The position numbers and the translations under genes were made by a program. A stretch of 64,000 bases of DNA from Panax quinquefolius (taxonomy: Eukaryota; Streptophyta; Magnoliopsida; Apiales; Araliaceae): the NCBI GenBank assembly GCA_020205615.1, contig CM035152.1:112400111-112464110 (forward strand), in the 5' to 3' direction. Shown here one piece after another: positions 23,743-34,659 of this stretch (positions within the stretch are counted from its first letter, which is position 1; each line of letters begins with the position of its first letter). A model generated the notes under the pieces. The model was not told the DNA's origin, did no database searches, and saw only the letters and a list, made by a program, of their open reading frames with translations.

Positions 23743-23973
23743 GCTCACCCCTTATCTAGCTCACCTTGCTCACCCCCCTTTAGGGACGGACCAGGCGACA
23801 ATTCGGTCCATCGCTATATATAGAACCATTGTCTTAGCTTTTAGCGACGGACAACATATAGCGACGAACAACATATAGCGATGGACCGAACATATAGCTA
23901 TGAACCTAATCGAATCGTTGCCTTTTATTCATTACTAAAGGGGGGTGAGCAAGTGAGCTAGATAAAGGTGAGC
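23743..23973. mobile_element. MITE with about 40-bp terminal inverted repeats
   Basis: The 231-bp element starts GCTCACCCCTTATCTAGC and ends with its near-complement; the arms run to CCCCCCTTTAG/CTAAAGGGGGG with two small gaps. It is flanked by TTAA on both sides (23739-23742, 23974-23977), inside a larger CTTAAG palindrome, so TTA, TAA or TTAA duplication cannot be told apart. It has no coding capacity. The centre has four tandem units like TAGCGACGGACAACATA (about 23834-23905). Confidence 0.85.
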
Positions 23974-23984
23974 TTAAGATCCAA

Positions 23985-23987
<3 letters not shown>

Positions 23988-24032
<45 letters not shown>
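23988..24032. repeat. (AT)n microsatellite
   Basis: An uninterrupted AT/TA run of about 22 units directly after the MITE. Confidence 0.95.
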
Positions 24033-24036
<4 letters not shown>

Positions 24037-24802
24037 CTACTTTTATTTAAATATCTGCTTTAATCATTTTTATAATGTAAATATTTAATCTTTCAGCCTA
24101 CAGGCTAGATTTGCCTCAATCTGGCTAATTCTAACTTTAACCGGTTCATAGTCACTAAACTGGAACCGTCGAGGATAGAATGGTTTAGATTTACTTAAAT
24201 CTAGTTCTTTTTTTCTAGCTTTTGCACATATTGCTTTTTCATGTGAGCCTAGGAATCATGCGATCATGATTCAGGTTCTCGAATATAGATTCTGGTTCCG
24301 TGATGGACATTTTGCGATTCTTGACCGAATTTTGTAAATTATCTACGGTGTCTGAATATCCTTAGATGGCTCTCATGCCAACAAGAAGCTCGGCACTGCT
24401 ATGCATCTTATTTTCTCGACGATGCTTCACATCTCAAAAATAAAAGCAATCAAGTCGAACACATAATAAAATAGAAGTATCAAAGGCCTCAATTACTATT
24501 GAGCACAAGGATTTGAAAAACCTATTTTACAAAACATCACTGCTATATCATGTTAAAATTGAACTTTTATACAAAAGTCAAACCCTTTGTATATAGATGC
24601 AAACGAGGCATAACACTACTTCCAAACAACTGCTCATTAACCTAACTCACTCTCTCACACACACACACACATATATAGATAAAGGTTTAAAGAAAAGTAG
24701 CGGTAACCATGTTATCACGGAAGTCGAGGGAAGCCAAACACATTCCCTCCGCTTAATCAAGCCCCCAGACCCTAACTAATTTCGGCTTCTTAGACCAGTT
24801 AA

Positions 24803-26663
24803 TGTTAGGTTTATAAGATTCATGGACGCAATCAAATTGCACAAAGTAAGCGGAAGCATGGAAAAATAGAGTTTTAAAATTTTACAAACCATATACCCGG
24901 ATCATGCTTTATGCACAATTATTAATTAAACGAAAAGATAAAGAACAAGAATTATACCCATGAATATTCGAGCTTCCTCAGGTACAAGTTCACCTCTAAT
25001 CCTTTTTGCATTCAACTTGAATCCACCGGGTTTGGTTCCTTCCTTTGATCAATGTTAGCCACCCAAGTGTTTGGCCTCTAGAGGTGATCCACCAAGGAAG
25101 ATGAAAGATTCAAGAAGGAGGGTGGTTGGTTAAACCTAGTTTTCTATCTTTGTACAAAAAACGTACTCTCCAATAATTGGAATCACGTCTACTTGATATC
25201 TAATATAAGACTCATCTTATAAAGATATCAGTTAACCCTTCTAATCTAATTAGAAAATAGGGTATTATTTAATTAATTAAATTCCTTTAATTAATTAAGG
25301 TCCCTAATCTTATTAGGGATAATTAATTAAACTCTTTTAATTAATTTAACCTCTTAATCTTATTAGAAATATATGAGAGTACTTTTATTAATTAATTCCC
25401 AAACTCTTTTAGGAATTAAATAATAATAATAGTAATAATAATAGTAAGACTCCTCTTATTAATTTATATTTAATATTTCTAAAATATTAAATAATAAATA
25501 TTAAGCTATTTAATTTATTCCATCACCATGGATTAAACTAAATATACTTAACTTATTATAACGATTATGCCATTAACTTCTTACATAATTATTCTTACTT
25601 TTATGATGTGACCCTTTAGGTTCTCCATATTAAACCCAGGTTGTGAATAAATCAATTAGAATAATTCTAATCTTATTTAAATAAATAAATTAAATTATTA
25701 ATTTATTTAAATAAATAATATTTATTCAACAATAGGGATAAACCTCCCTAGCTATTAACGATTTTCCAGATAATATAGATTTCAACATTAATCATAAAAG
25801 AACCTTTGAGTAAATAGTTATCGTACAATTAATCCTTCCACCATATAATGTCCCAATTAAATATAAGACATAAAATTACTGTTAATTCTTATTTTATTTA
25901 ATTATATGTATTTTGATTCTTAAATGCACAACACCAACACCAAATAATGCAAATTAGAAACTCCTTTCTAATTTCATTCTGCTTTTGCCAAGGACTACTG
26001 GGTTGTCATTTATCAAATCACATAAGACATTTCTCTTCTTTTACTAGAAGCGGTAGATTCATTGTTGATCATACATTATCTCCATGTACAACTTATTATA
26101 CCCAAGCATACCCTTTGATATACCCTAAGGGTCTTAAGGATTAAGTCAAAGTATAACTCATCATACACAAGATACTATGATGATCTCAAGTATAAGGATC
26201 ATATGTACTACTATCACTATAGGAATTCCTATTGACAGGCAAGTAAAACTCCATTAGGTATTCCTTAGCGAGTCACGTTCAGTGAACTTATTCTCCAATA
26301 AGCACCTATATACTTTCTTTAGTGTCTCCACACAAATGATCATGAGATCAATCATCCTCATCCAATGAGCAAACAACGTATGTACCAATCTATCCGGATT
26401 CACTAATTCTCAATTTAGTAATCCAACGATTGGGAACTATTTTAGTTTTAAGCTCTCTAAGAATTTAGATCTCATTAGAATGATCATCATCATTATTCTA
26501 AAAGCATTGCCTAAAACTATGGGTTTATCACATATTATTAAAACATTATGTAGATAAATTAAAGCCTTTAATAAATGAATACTTTTATTAATAAACGAAT
26601 AATATTGTTACAAAGTATATGCTTTATCATCAACATGATTGGCTTGTGTACATACTACTTTTA
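24803..26663. mobile_element. Probable solo LTR, possibly Ty1/copia-like
   Basis: The 1,861-bp insert interrupts the Tat LTR between CAGACC and CGGTGT blocks and is flanked by GTTAA (24798-24802, 26664-26668). It begins TGTTAGGTTTATAAG and ends CTACTTTTA, so the 3' terminal dinucleotide is TA. AT-rich, with no ORF over 65 codons that looks real. The copia suggestion is only by general resemblance. Confidence 0.65.
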
Positions 26664-26872
26664 GTTAAACGGTGTCAAACCATCAGGTCTTTGTGTAAAA
26701 AATTTCTCGGTTGAGTTGGTGCAACCATTTAAAAATACCAACTGGCGACTCTATAAAGTAAAATAGTCGACATATACATGTCGGACCTTTTCAAACTTGT
26801 TTTTTCAAACAAATCTCACCTAAAATGAGAACAGAAAAGACAAGAACAAAAAGTGATAAATAAAAATCCCAA

Positions 26873-27204
26873 CATCGATATCGAAGAAACCCTAGCATTT
26901 TCTCTCTCTAGAATTTTAGTATGCTCTGAACTTCTCTATTTTCTCTTTGTAAACTTCTCCAATTATCAGTCTAAAATTCAAGATCTCTCTTCTCTCTCCT
27001 TTTCTATATATCTTTCTCTCTCTATAAATATCTATATATGAGCTTACTCCTCATGCTGTAAGTAGCTAGCTAATTAGTTTTCACTTTTCATTGAATTGGA
27101 AGAGGGAAATTCAAGATGAACGTTTGGCTGACAAACGAGTTTCCGAAGCTAATACCGAGCCTACTTTGAATGTCACCCAAAAGGCCATAAATATTCCGAG
27201 CTAA
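26873..27204. other. Unassigned DNA, promoter-like
   Basis: Begins after the Tat LTR end. It contains AAACCCTAGC (26886-26895), long CT-rich runs, and CTATAAATATCTATATATG near 27023. These are common in plant promoters and 5' leaders. No exon or protein family could be recognised. Confidence 0.35.
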
Positions 27205-27212
27205 AATGGATC

Positions 27213-27696
27213 TAGTGCTGTGCAAAATTTTTGGTTTTTCATGTTATCCAAACCGGACTGAATCGGCCAGTTTAGTACAAAAAGAACCAGTCCATTTTCG
27301 GTACAAAAAAATTGGTATATATCGGTTTTTCGATACCTGTTTCGATACGGCGTGTTTATGGTTCGGTATTATCGATCCGGACCGATATATACTGATTTTC
27401 CAATTTTATTATTATTATTATTATTATTATTAATTAATAATAATAATAATAATAAAAATAAAAATAATAAAATAATGAAAATAATAATATTAATAATAAT
27501 TATAATAAATTAATAATAATAATAATAAAATAATAAAATAATAATTATATTAATTTTCGATAAAAATTGGTACTGAACCGGTAAATACCAATCCAACTAG
27601 TACTGACATCAATATCAAAATTTGGCTAATTTCGGTACCAGTTCGGTTCGGTACCGATACCATTTCGGGCAGGTATTTACCTGTTGCACACCCCTA
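27213..27696. mobile_element. hAT-type non-autonomous element (MITE)
   Basis: 484 bp, starting TAGTGCTGTGCAAAA and ending TGTTGCACACCCCTA; the ends are imperfect inverted repeats (11 of 15). It is flanked by identical 8-bp AATGGATC (27205-27212, 27697-27704). An 8-bp duplication and TAG...CTA ends are typical of hAT transposons. The body has inverted GGTTCGGTACCG-type sequence and a central ATT microsatellite. No transposase is encoded. Confidence 0.88.
27404..27540. repeat. (ATT)n/(AAT)n microsatellite
   Basis: About nine TTA units turn into a long AAT/AAAT-rich run in the centre of the hAT-type element; the switch from TTA to AAT makes it self-complementary. Confidence 0.9.
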
Positions 27697-27704
27697 AATG
27701 GATC

Positions 27705-28257
27705 CGACTTCTGAGATGGTTAGCCAACTTATAAGTTGTTTTAAACTTTGCATGTGATTTATTTATTTTTAACTTAAAATTTGACTTATAAATAAGTTTT
27801 GAGGAATAATAATTTCTTACTTCAATTACATAAAAGTTGGTTATGTTATTTTTTACTGTTTAGTGTTCATATGTGATGTGATTTATTTTTTTTAATAATT
27901 TAACTTATAAATTTTAAGAAGTAATAATTTCTTACACCTCAAAAAATATTTATAAATTATTTTAAAATAAATAGGTTTAACAAAATATAAAGTCATTGCG
28001 TGGAAGTTCCGTTTATCACTTTATTGTAAAAGACTAGATCCCTCTGTTATGCCATAAGCAGATACATATTATATTCGAGTCAGTTAGTTAAACGGATAAA
28101 AGTGACTCTAGAAGCTGATCTTTCCCAAGAGCTCGATCACAAGTGTCATTTCTTCTTCTATATTTATTTCCTTGACAACCTTATTTTTATTGGAATAAAA
28201 ATAAAATGAATTATGTATTTTTACACGACATTTACATTGAGGTAATATATTGACGTT
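27705..28257. other. Unassigned AT-rich DNA
   Basis: Continues the DNA interrupted by the hAT-type element. ACTTATAA and TAATAATTTCTTAC motifs repeat loosely (27755-27960). I see no gene, terminal repeat or known element. Confidence 0.4.
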
Positions 28258-29523
28258 TGTAACGACCCCAAAATCTGGACAAATCCATTCCATACTTGGG
28301 TCGTAACCTTACATCATTAATTGATAATATAATCATTAAAATGCGAATAAATTTAAAACTTTTCTATCTTCTTTCTTTAATTCCCTGAATCACAACCTTT
28401 ACGATAACATATCTTAGAATCATATTTATTTTATAATTCATTTTATCAGATTTATTATATAAGTTTACACGTCTCAATAAAATATCCTTTATATATCGGA
28501 TAGTTCAATAATTACAACCTGACATTTAATACACATCATAAACTACCAACTACAAACATTGAAAATCCTTAAAGAAATTTTATTTTCTTGTATGTCTTCT
28601 GATACTTACCATCCATATAGCATATAATATCACATTGTATCCTTAACCTACAAAAGGTTATTTTTGCAAGATTAAGCTCGACAACTCAATAAATCAAATA
28701 GTTTTTATACATCACATAGCACATAATTCCATGCTCAGTTCATATATCATAACCCTTTTACTATACATTTAATACATGTTGCATTTCACATATCATGTAA
28801 AGATTGAGTGCAATAACTCAATCAAGTCATAAATTGACTTTCACAAATATATCGAGCATCATACATAATTCAACACACTTCTTGTAGTAAGTTTACAATT
28901 AAATAATAACAAGTTCAAATAACACATATGAACTAAAAGACTTGCCTGGTTTGTTGATTACCAACGACAACTTAACTGCTTTGCATTTATCCTACATCAG
29001 TTTAAAAGTTTATATACACATGCATCAGTTACACATACATAATGAAATCATTTAGATTACATTAACTCTTAGTCCTATTCTTTTTATAACTTGTGCTTCT
29101 TTTAAAAACTTATAACCTATTTTCAGGTTTTAACTCCTCTTTACCCATAGCTTACTAGTTTGACATGTAAACATGTTTATATGCCTAAATCAAGACATTA
29201 CTTAAAATTTCATATTTTCTTGACATTGATCTTTATAGATTAGTTTACTAACCTTATCTTTTACAACATTAGATTTACTTTGAAAACTTTTAGGAAACCT
29301 TTCTTGATGAGGTTATTTTATATCCGATCAAGCTAGACACTACACCCTCCATGTTTTACAACATCAGGGACTTATAGATCTAAGGTTCAGAACTTTAAAT
29401 AGTCTATCTTGAAGACTCTGTAGCACGACGTGGTCGCACTGCCATTAATCCTGGGAGTAGCACGGCCGCGCTACTCCTCTTAAGGCTCAGGGTTGAAATT
29501 CTCTTACCCTCTTCACCTCTTAA
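28258..29523 (-). mobile_element. Partial Tekay-like LTR
   Basis: The plus strand starts TGTAACGACCCCAAAATC, an end typical of plant chromovirus LTRs (minus orientation). Its interior has the AGACTTGCCTGGTTTG block shared with LTR B (55567). It stops where a second, related LTR start appears at 29524. No internal coding region is visible. Confidence 0.6.
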
Positions 29524-30869
29524 TGTGACATCCCCAAATCTGGACACTTCAATTCCACGGATCTGGTGCTCACTATCCATCACATTCATCATCTAACTAC
29601 CCATACATAAGAATAATAAACTTCATAAATAATAATAATCCCATTAAATGATTACATAATCTAAAATAAAATCCCAGGTTAACTAACCTTAAATTATTAC
29701 ATCATAATTGCAAAATAATAATAAAAACACAAACATCCATAAGTCTTATTACGTAAGCTCATAATAAAAGAGTTTAAACTCCATCTAAATAACTTCATCT
29801 ATTTATGCATCTTGCCCTTACCCTAGCTTGTGGATGTCTCCTCAGACTTAACTGAAATGTTTTTATGTAAGAGTGAACAAAACAATTGCTCTCAAGGATA
29901 ATAATAAACAATAAACAACATATAGATAATTAATTGATAAGCCTTAACTTAATAATTTAACCATTTTTGAAATCAGTCAATAATGATCAATTAAGAATGG
30001 TAAGCTCAATGGAATGATCGACTATTGAACCAATAATAGAAATCAAAATCAAAAGTATAACTGAGGGTTAGAAGACCACTGAACTGTGTCCCAGGTTTCA
30101 AGTATCTCTACTTAAACCTTTAACAGTCATAAGACTATATGGACCATCCATCTCGTACTCCAGGGGATCAACCCTTCGTACAATGTATTGTGCACAAACA
30201 TTTTAATGCTATTACAAAATATAATCCCTTATTCTAGGGCTGTTCATCTCAGATTTGACATTAGAATCCATACCAAAGGAAGTTTTGTTTGGAAGAACTT
30301 CAAAAGGATTATAGAATTTTAGAACGCTCAACAACTATGGACTAGTCAAATGAAAAAGGTTCACTAGCCACTTAAAGGTTTGATAACAAAATAAGCTTTT
30401 ATAATGATATATAATCAAGGATAGAATAACCATGATTCACAATCAAATAAACATCATAAGTTAAAGTAATACTTTTAAAAGAATTAGAAAGCTTAATTAG
30501 GAATCATAGACTTGAACAGTTTAAGAAACCTCACTTTGAACGATAAGAAGCAAAGGTTAGGAAACTTACCTCATGCACTCGTTATAAACTTACTATTCAC
30601 GTTCTCCAAATATCCTACATATATCATTAGGATCACAATACCAATTAGAAAAAATAAAACTCACCTTATATGTTTAGTTTCCATCTTACTTGACTTTATC
30701 ATCTTAGCTTAAATTCTGAATATCCTTGTTACACATATATTATGAATCTGATCTCTCTATTAGGTTACCATGCAAGACATAACATTTCAACGACCTTTCA
30801 TTTCTCACAAACACCAAACCAAGGACTTTTTATAACTTCTAAATTCTTAACATAAAATATCAACTTTGT
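29524..30869 (-). mobile_element. Second partial Tekay-like LTR
   Basis: Starts TGTGACATCCCCAAATCTGG, related to but clearly diverged from the start at 28258. It includes a block comparable to the AGCAAGAATGAGCATTTGAGTGCC region of LTR B (near 29870). It is cut at 30869 by Tat LTR sequence. Whether it inserted into, or recombined with, the first LTR could not be decided. Confidence 0.55.
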
Positions 30870-31746
30870 TGTCGACGTCAGGATTTTTGTTTGTCCCTTT
30901 CCGTTCTTGTCTTTTGGTATTCTCATATTAGGTGAGATTTATTTGAAAAAACATGTTTGAAAAGGTCCAACATGTATATGTCGACGATTGGACTGTAAGA
31001 GTCGCCAGTTGATATTTTTAAATGGTTTCACCAACTCAACCGAGAAAAGGTTTGCACATTGACCTAGTGATGTAACACTACTTTAACTGGTCTGTGAAAC
31101 CGAGATACATTAGGGTCTGGGGGCTTGATTATACGGAGGAAAGGTGTTAGGCACCCCCCGACATCCGTGTTACCACAGTGACCGCCACTTTTTAATTTAA
31201 ACTTCTATTTTAATGTGTGTGTGGGTTAATGTGCAATTATCAAGAAGTAGTGCTATGCCTCCTTTGCACCTATAAACAAAGGGTTTAAATTTTGTATAAA
31301 AGTTCAATTTTAACAAGATATAACAATGATGTTTTGTAAAATAGGTTTTTTCAAACCCTTATGCTCAATAGTAATTGAGGAATTTGATACTACCATTTTA
31401 TTATGTGTTCGGCTGGATTGCTTTTATTTTCGAGATGCGAAGCATCTTCGAGAAAATAAGATTCATAGTAGTGCTGAACTCCTTGTGGGCATGTAAGCCA
31501 TCTAAGGAAATTTTAACATCGTGAATAATTTACAAGCTAGTTACAGCTGAAAATGTCCATCACGGGAACCGAATCTAAATTCAGGGACTGAATCTATGAT
31601 CAAATGATTCCTAGGCTCACATGATGATGCAGTATGTATGAAAGCTATAGACAATTTTATATATATATAAGCTGTAAATATATATATATATAAACGATCA
31701 ATCGTCACGAAGTGAACTCTAGGCAGGATGGGAAATATATATATAT
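30870..31746 (-). mobile_element. Duplicated 3' end of Tat LTR
   Basis: 877 bp beginning TGTCGACGTCAGG that repeats, in the same orientation, the first part of the Tat LTR at 31747-32620. The copies share the TGGCGACTCT-like, GGGGGCTTGATTATACGGAGG and CATCACGGGAACCGAATC blocks. The junction lies in an AT microsatellite (31738-31746). Confidence 0.8.
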
Positions 31747-32559
31747 TGTCGATGTCGGGATTTTTATTGTCCCTTTTCTGTTCTCGTCTTTTGGTGTTCT
31801 CATGTTAGGTGAGATTTGTTTGAAAAAAAAAGTTATGAAAAGGTTCGACATTTATATGTCGACGATTGGACTATAAGAGTTGCCAATTGGTATTTGTAAA
31901 TGGTTGCACCAAATCAATCGAGAAAAGGTTTATACATTTTCCACGTGATGTAACACTGTTAAACTGGTCAGTGAAATTGAGATTTGTTAGGGTCCGACGA
32001 CTTTCTTATGCGGAGGGAAGGATTTAGGCACCCCCCGACATCTGTGGTACCATGGTGACCGCCACTTTTTAATTAAACTGTTATATGAATGTGTGTGTGG
32101 GGGGTCAATGTGCAATTATTTGGAAGTAGTTCTATGCCTCGTTCGCACCTATATACAAAAGGTTTGAATTTATGTAAAAATTTAGTTTTAACAAGATATA
32201 GCAATTATGTTCTGTAAAAGAGGTTTTTCAAACCCTTATGCTCAATAGTAATTGAGGCCTTTGATACTTCTATTTTATTAAGTGTTTGGCTAAATTGCTT
32301 TTTTTTCGAGATACGAACTTCTTTGAGAAAAATAAAATACATAGCAGTGCCGAACACCTTATGGGCATGAGAGTCGTCTAAGGAAATTCAAACACCGTGA
32401 ATAATGTATAAGTTGTTTATAGCCGAAAATGTCCATCACGGGAACCGAATCTAGATTCAAGAGACTGAATCTGTGATCACATGATTCCTAAGCCCACATG
32501 ATGTAGTAGTTTATATGAAAGCTGTAAGCAGTTATATATATAAAAGCTGTAAATATATA

Positions 32560-32624
32560 TATACAGACTGTCAACCACCATGAAGTGAACTTCATGGGGG
32601 ACTGGAAATGTAAATATATAAAAG

Positions 32625-32664
<40 letters not shown>

Positions 32665-33240
32665 ACAAGATCAACAACCACGAAACACCTCCATGGGGGA
32701 TCAAAAATGTAAATAAAGTAGTAAATATGATCAACCGCGACGAAATAAACTCCAGGCGGGATGAAATGTAAATAAAGCATTAAAAACGATCAACCACCAT
32801 GAAGTAAATTCCAGGCGGGATGAAATATAAATAAAGTAGTAAAAGGCCACAAAGTAAACTCCAGGCCTAACAGAAATGTAAATATATATATATATATAAG
32901 CAATAAATGCACCAGATATTATATCCAGGCTCAATCAAACAGAGTTTGATGGGTATATTATATATAAGTATTTATATATATATATATATATATAAAAGCA
33001 ATAAATGCTCTGGATATAAAATTTAAGCTCATCGCACAGAGTCCGACAATAGTTTATATATATGTATATATATATAAAAGCTATAAACGTTTCGGATATA
33101 AATCCAGGCTCATCGAACAAAGTTCGACCACAGTTTATATATAAGTATATATATAAAAGCAATAAATGCTCTGGACGTGATTCCAGGCTCAATCGAGGAT
33201 TAACTAAATAATGTTAGTCCATATATATAATATATATATA
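32560..33240 (-). repeat. Tandem repeats with (TA)n runs
   Basis: About 60-bp units containing GATCAACCACCATGAAGTAA and CCAGGCGGGATGAAATG, followed by about 95-115-bp units containing AGCAATAAATGCTCTGGA and a (TA)n tract. Repeated tyrosine-isoleucine ORFs here come from the TA runs. Confidence 0.8.
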
Positions 33241-33553
33241 TACAAAATGAAATAAAAAGCCACGGACCGAAGTCCGAGCATACACACGCAATACCACTCT
33301 CAACGTGAAGAACAATATGTGCAAAATGTGGAGAAAAAGCTTGAAAAGATGTAAGAAGGCTTATAGTGGACTACCAAATAAGACTTCTATAACTTTAAAT
33401 TGATGAACACTCAGTTCCCACCGGTAAAAATATAGCAATATATGAGCTCAGAAGTGTTTAAAATGAGAAAGCACTCAGTTTATAGTTTGTACAGAGTAAA
33501 TTAAAAAGGGCTTCCTCGCCGTTTTGTCTTAAAAAATGGCCACCCCAAGCCCT

Positions 33554-33562
33554 CTATTTATA
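33554..33562 (-). promoter_or_regulatory. Probable Tat LTR TATA box
   Basis: The minus strand reads CCCTCTATAAATAGAGGG. A TATA box in this central LTR position would drive the genomic RNA. Confidence 0.6.
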
Positions 33563-33960
33563 GAGGGGGAGCCGCAGGTGCACTTGCAGCTACCGAGGGT
33601 GCCCTAGGCTCTGTGGGTCCTACCGTCTCGAAGTACGTGCATGCATGCAATATGTTGTCTGCTCAAACTTTTAGAACTTCAATCCTGGCATACTATTGAG
33701 GTGTATAAGACCTTTTTTGGAGTTCTGTTGTTAGGAGCTACAGAAATGACATGGGATTAGAGGTTGTAAGAAGTCAGGAAGATGGGACCATGCCCTTGGT
33801 CTTCAAGCTTCAAATGTTATCCGGTGTCCTATCCTGTGTAGTAGTCACTCGGGATTATAGCTATTTAGTTCTTGTGGGACACTGTTATGAGGAATATATG
33901 TAAAAATGTGTTGAGACGACGCACATGTGGGATCAAGGTGGCAAAATGATGTTTTTTGCC

Positions 33961-34486
33961 CTCACTGGGGTTATCTCCGATTTAGGCTAATAAAGTAGTC
34001 GTTGCTCAGGGTTATCTCTGTGATTGGGGTACTGCAAGTACTGGACGTCCTCAGGGTTGTCTCTGAGGTGTGCCTGACCTCCCGGGGTTATCTCCGGGTT
34101 TGGGACTGAGTGCCTCGGGGTTATCTCTGAGGTTAAAGTTGATTATTGGGGGTTAAAACGAGCTTTTCCGGGGTTATCTTCAGAACTGTAACTGTACTCT
34201 TCGGTGTTATTTTTGATGTTAAGGATAAAACTCCCGGTGTTGTTTTCGAGATTAGAATTGAATATCTTAGGGTTGTCTCCGAGATGGAATGGCCTTCTCT
34301 AGTGTTATTTCCAGAACTAGAACTGTATTCTTCGGGGTTATCTCCGAGGTTGAAACTGAAACTCCTGGTGTTATTTCCCGGACTGGAGCTAGATATCTCG
34401 GATCATCTCTGAGATGGAAAACTGAGAATTTTGGGGTTGTCTCCGGAATTGAGTTGATTTGTCTTCCAGGGTTATCTTTGGAAGAC
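33961..34486. repeat. Array of about 15 hairpins with constant loop GGTTATCT
   Basis: Units of about 30-40 bp share the octamer GGTTATCT or GGTTGTCT. In the best units this is bounded by complementary arms that differ between units: CCTCAG/CTGAGG (34049-34068), CCCGG/CCGGG (34081-34098), CCTCGG/CTGAGG (34113-34132), AATTTTGG/CCGGAATT (34427-34450) and GTCTTCCAG/TTGGAAGAC (34461-34486). Other units are decayed. Plus-strand ORFs here follow the repeat and are not genes. Confidence 0.9.
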
Positions 34487-34541
34487 GATTTTGCTCTCCT
34501 GCCAGGTTAGTAACAAAAATGCAAAATTTTGAGTGTTTACA

Positions 34542-34556
34542 GATGCCCCTCTTTAT
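34542..34556 (-). other. Polypurine tract of Tat-like element
   Basis: The minus strand reads ATAAAGAGGGGCATC directly before the LTR start, as in other Tat-lineage elements. Confidence 0.8.
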
Positions 34557-34659
34557 CATATTCATGTAGTGCAATAGCATGGATAAGATAAAGAATACTA
34601 GACACTTGAAGTATGACAAGATAATCATAATGTAATGTACAACATCATGATGCAAATGT

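Larger units (their letters stand above)
23268..26872 (+). mobile_element. Tat-type LTR, 5'-truncated, plus
   Basis: Shares ordered segments with the reverse complement of the Tat LTR at 31747-34541: the CACGTACTTCAAGATG block at about 23355, the CAAGCCCCCAGACCCTAA block at 24760, TGGCGACTCT near 26745 and the end CCCAACATCGATA at 26872. Its first part is missing because the Athila-like element inserted into it. It contains a MITE (23743-23973), an AT microsatellite and a solo LTR (24803-26663). It may be a 3' or a solo LTR; no primer-binding site follows it. Confidence 0.75.
31747..34541 (-). mobile_element. 3' LTR of Tat-like element
   Basis: 2,795 bp. On the minus strand it begins TGTAAACACTC at 34541, next to a polypurine tract, and ends CCCGACATCGACA at 31747. 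It is the 3' LTR of the minus-strand element whose pol and gag lie at 39245-54350. The body holds AT microsatellites, tandem repeats (32560-33240), a TATA box and a hairpin array in the first 600 bp. The partner 5' LTR would lie beyond LTR B, outside the window. Confidence 0.88.

Noticed and set aside
26745..26760. TGGCGACTCT as a tRNA-Arg primer-binding site, placing the Tat LTR end near 26745
   Set aside because: All three copies continue about 125 bp further and end at the same CCGACATCGACA-type terminus, so the motif seems to lie inside the LTR; I keep this as unresolved.
32477..33192. Minus-strand ORFs rich in YIYIYI
   Set aside because: Translation of (TA)n microsatellites in the Tat LTR.
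34146..34510. Plus-strand ORFs with repeating LFPELEL/GVISEVET-like peptides
   Set aside because: They follow the 30-40-bp hairpin minisatellite; the repeat is explained by the DNA, not by a protein.
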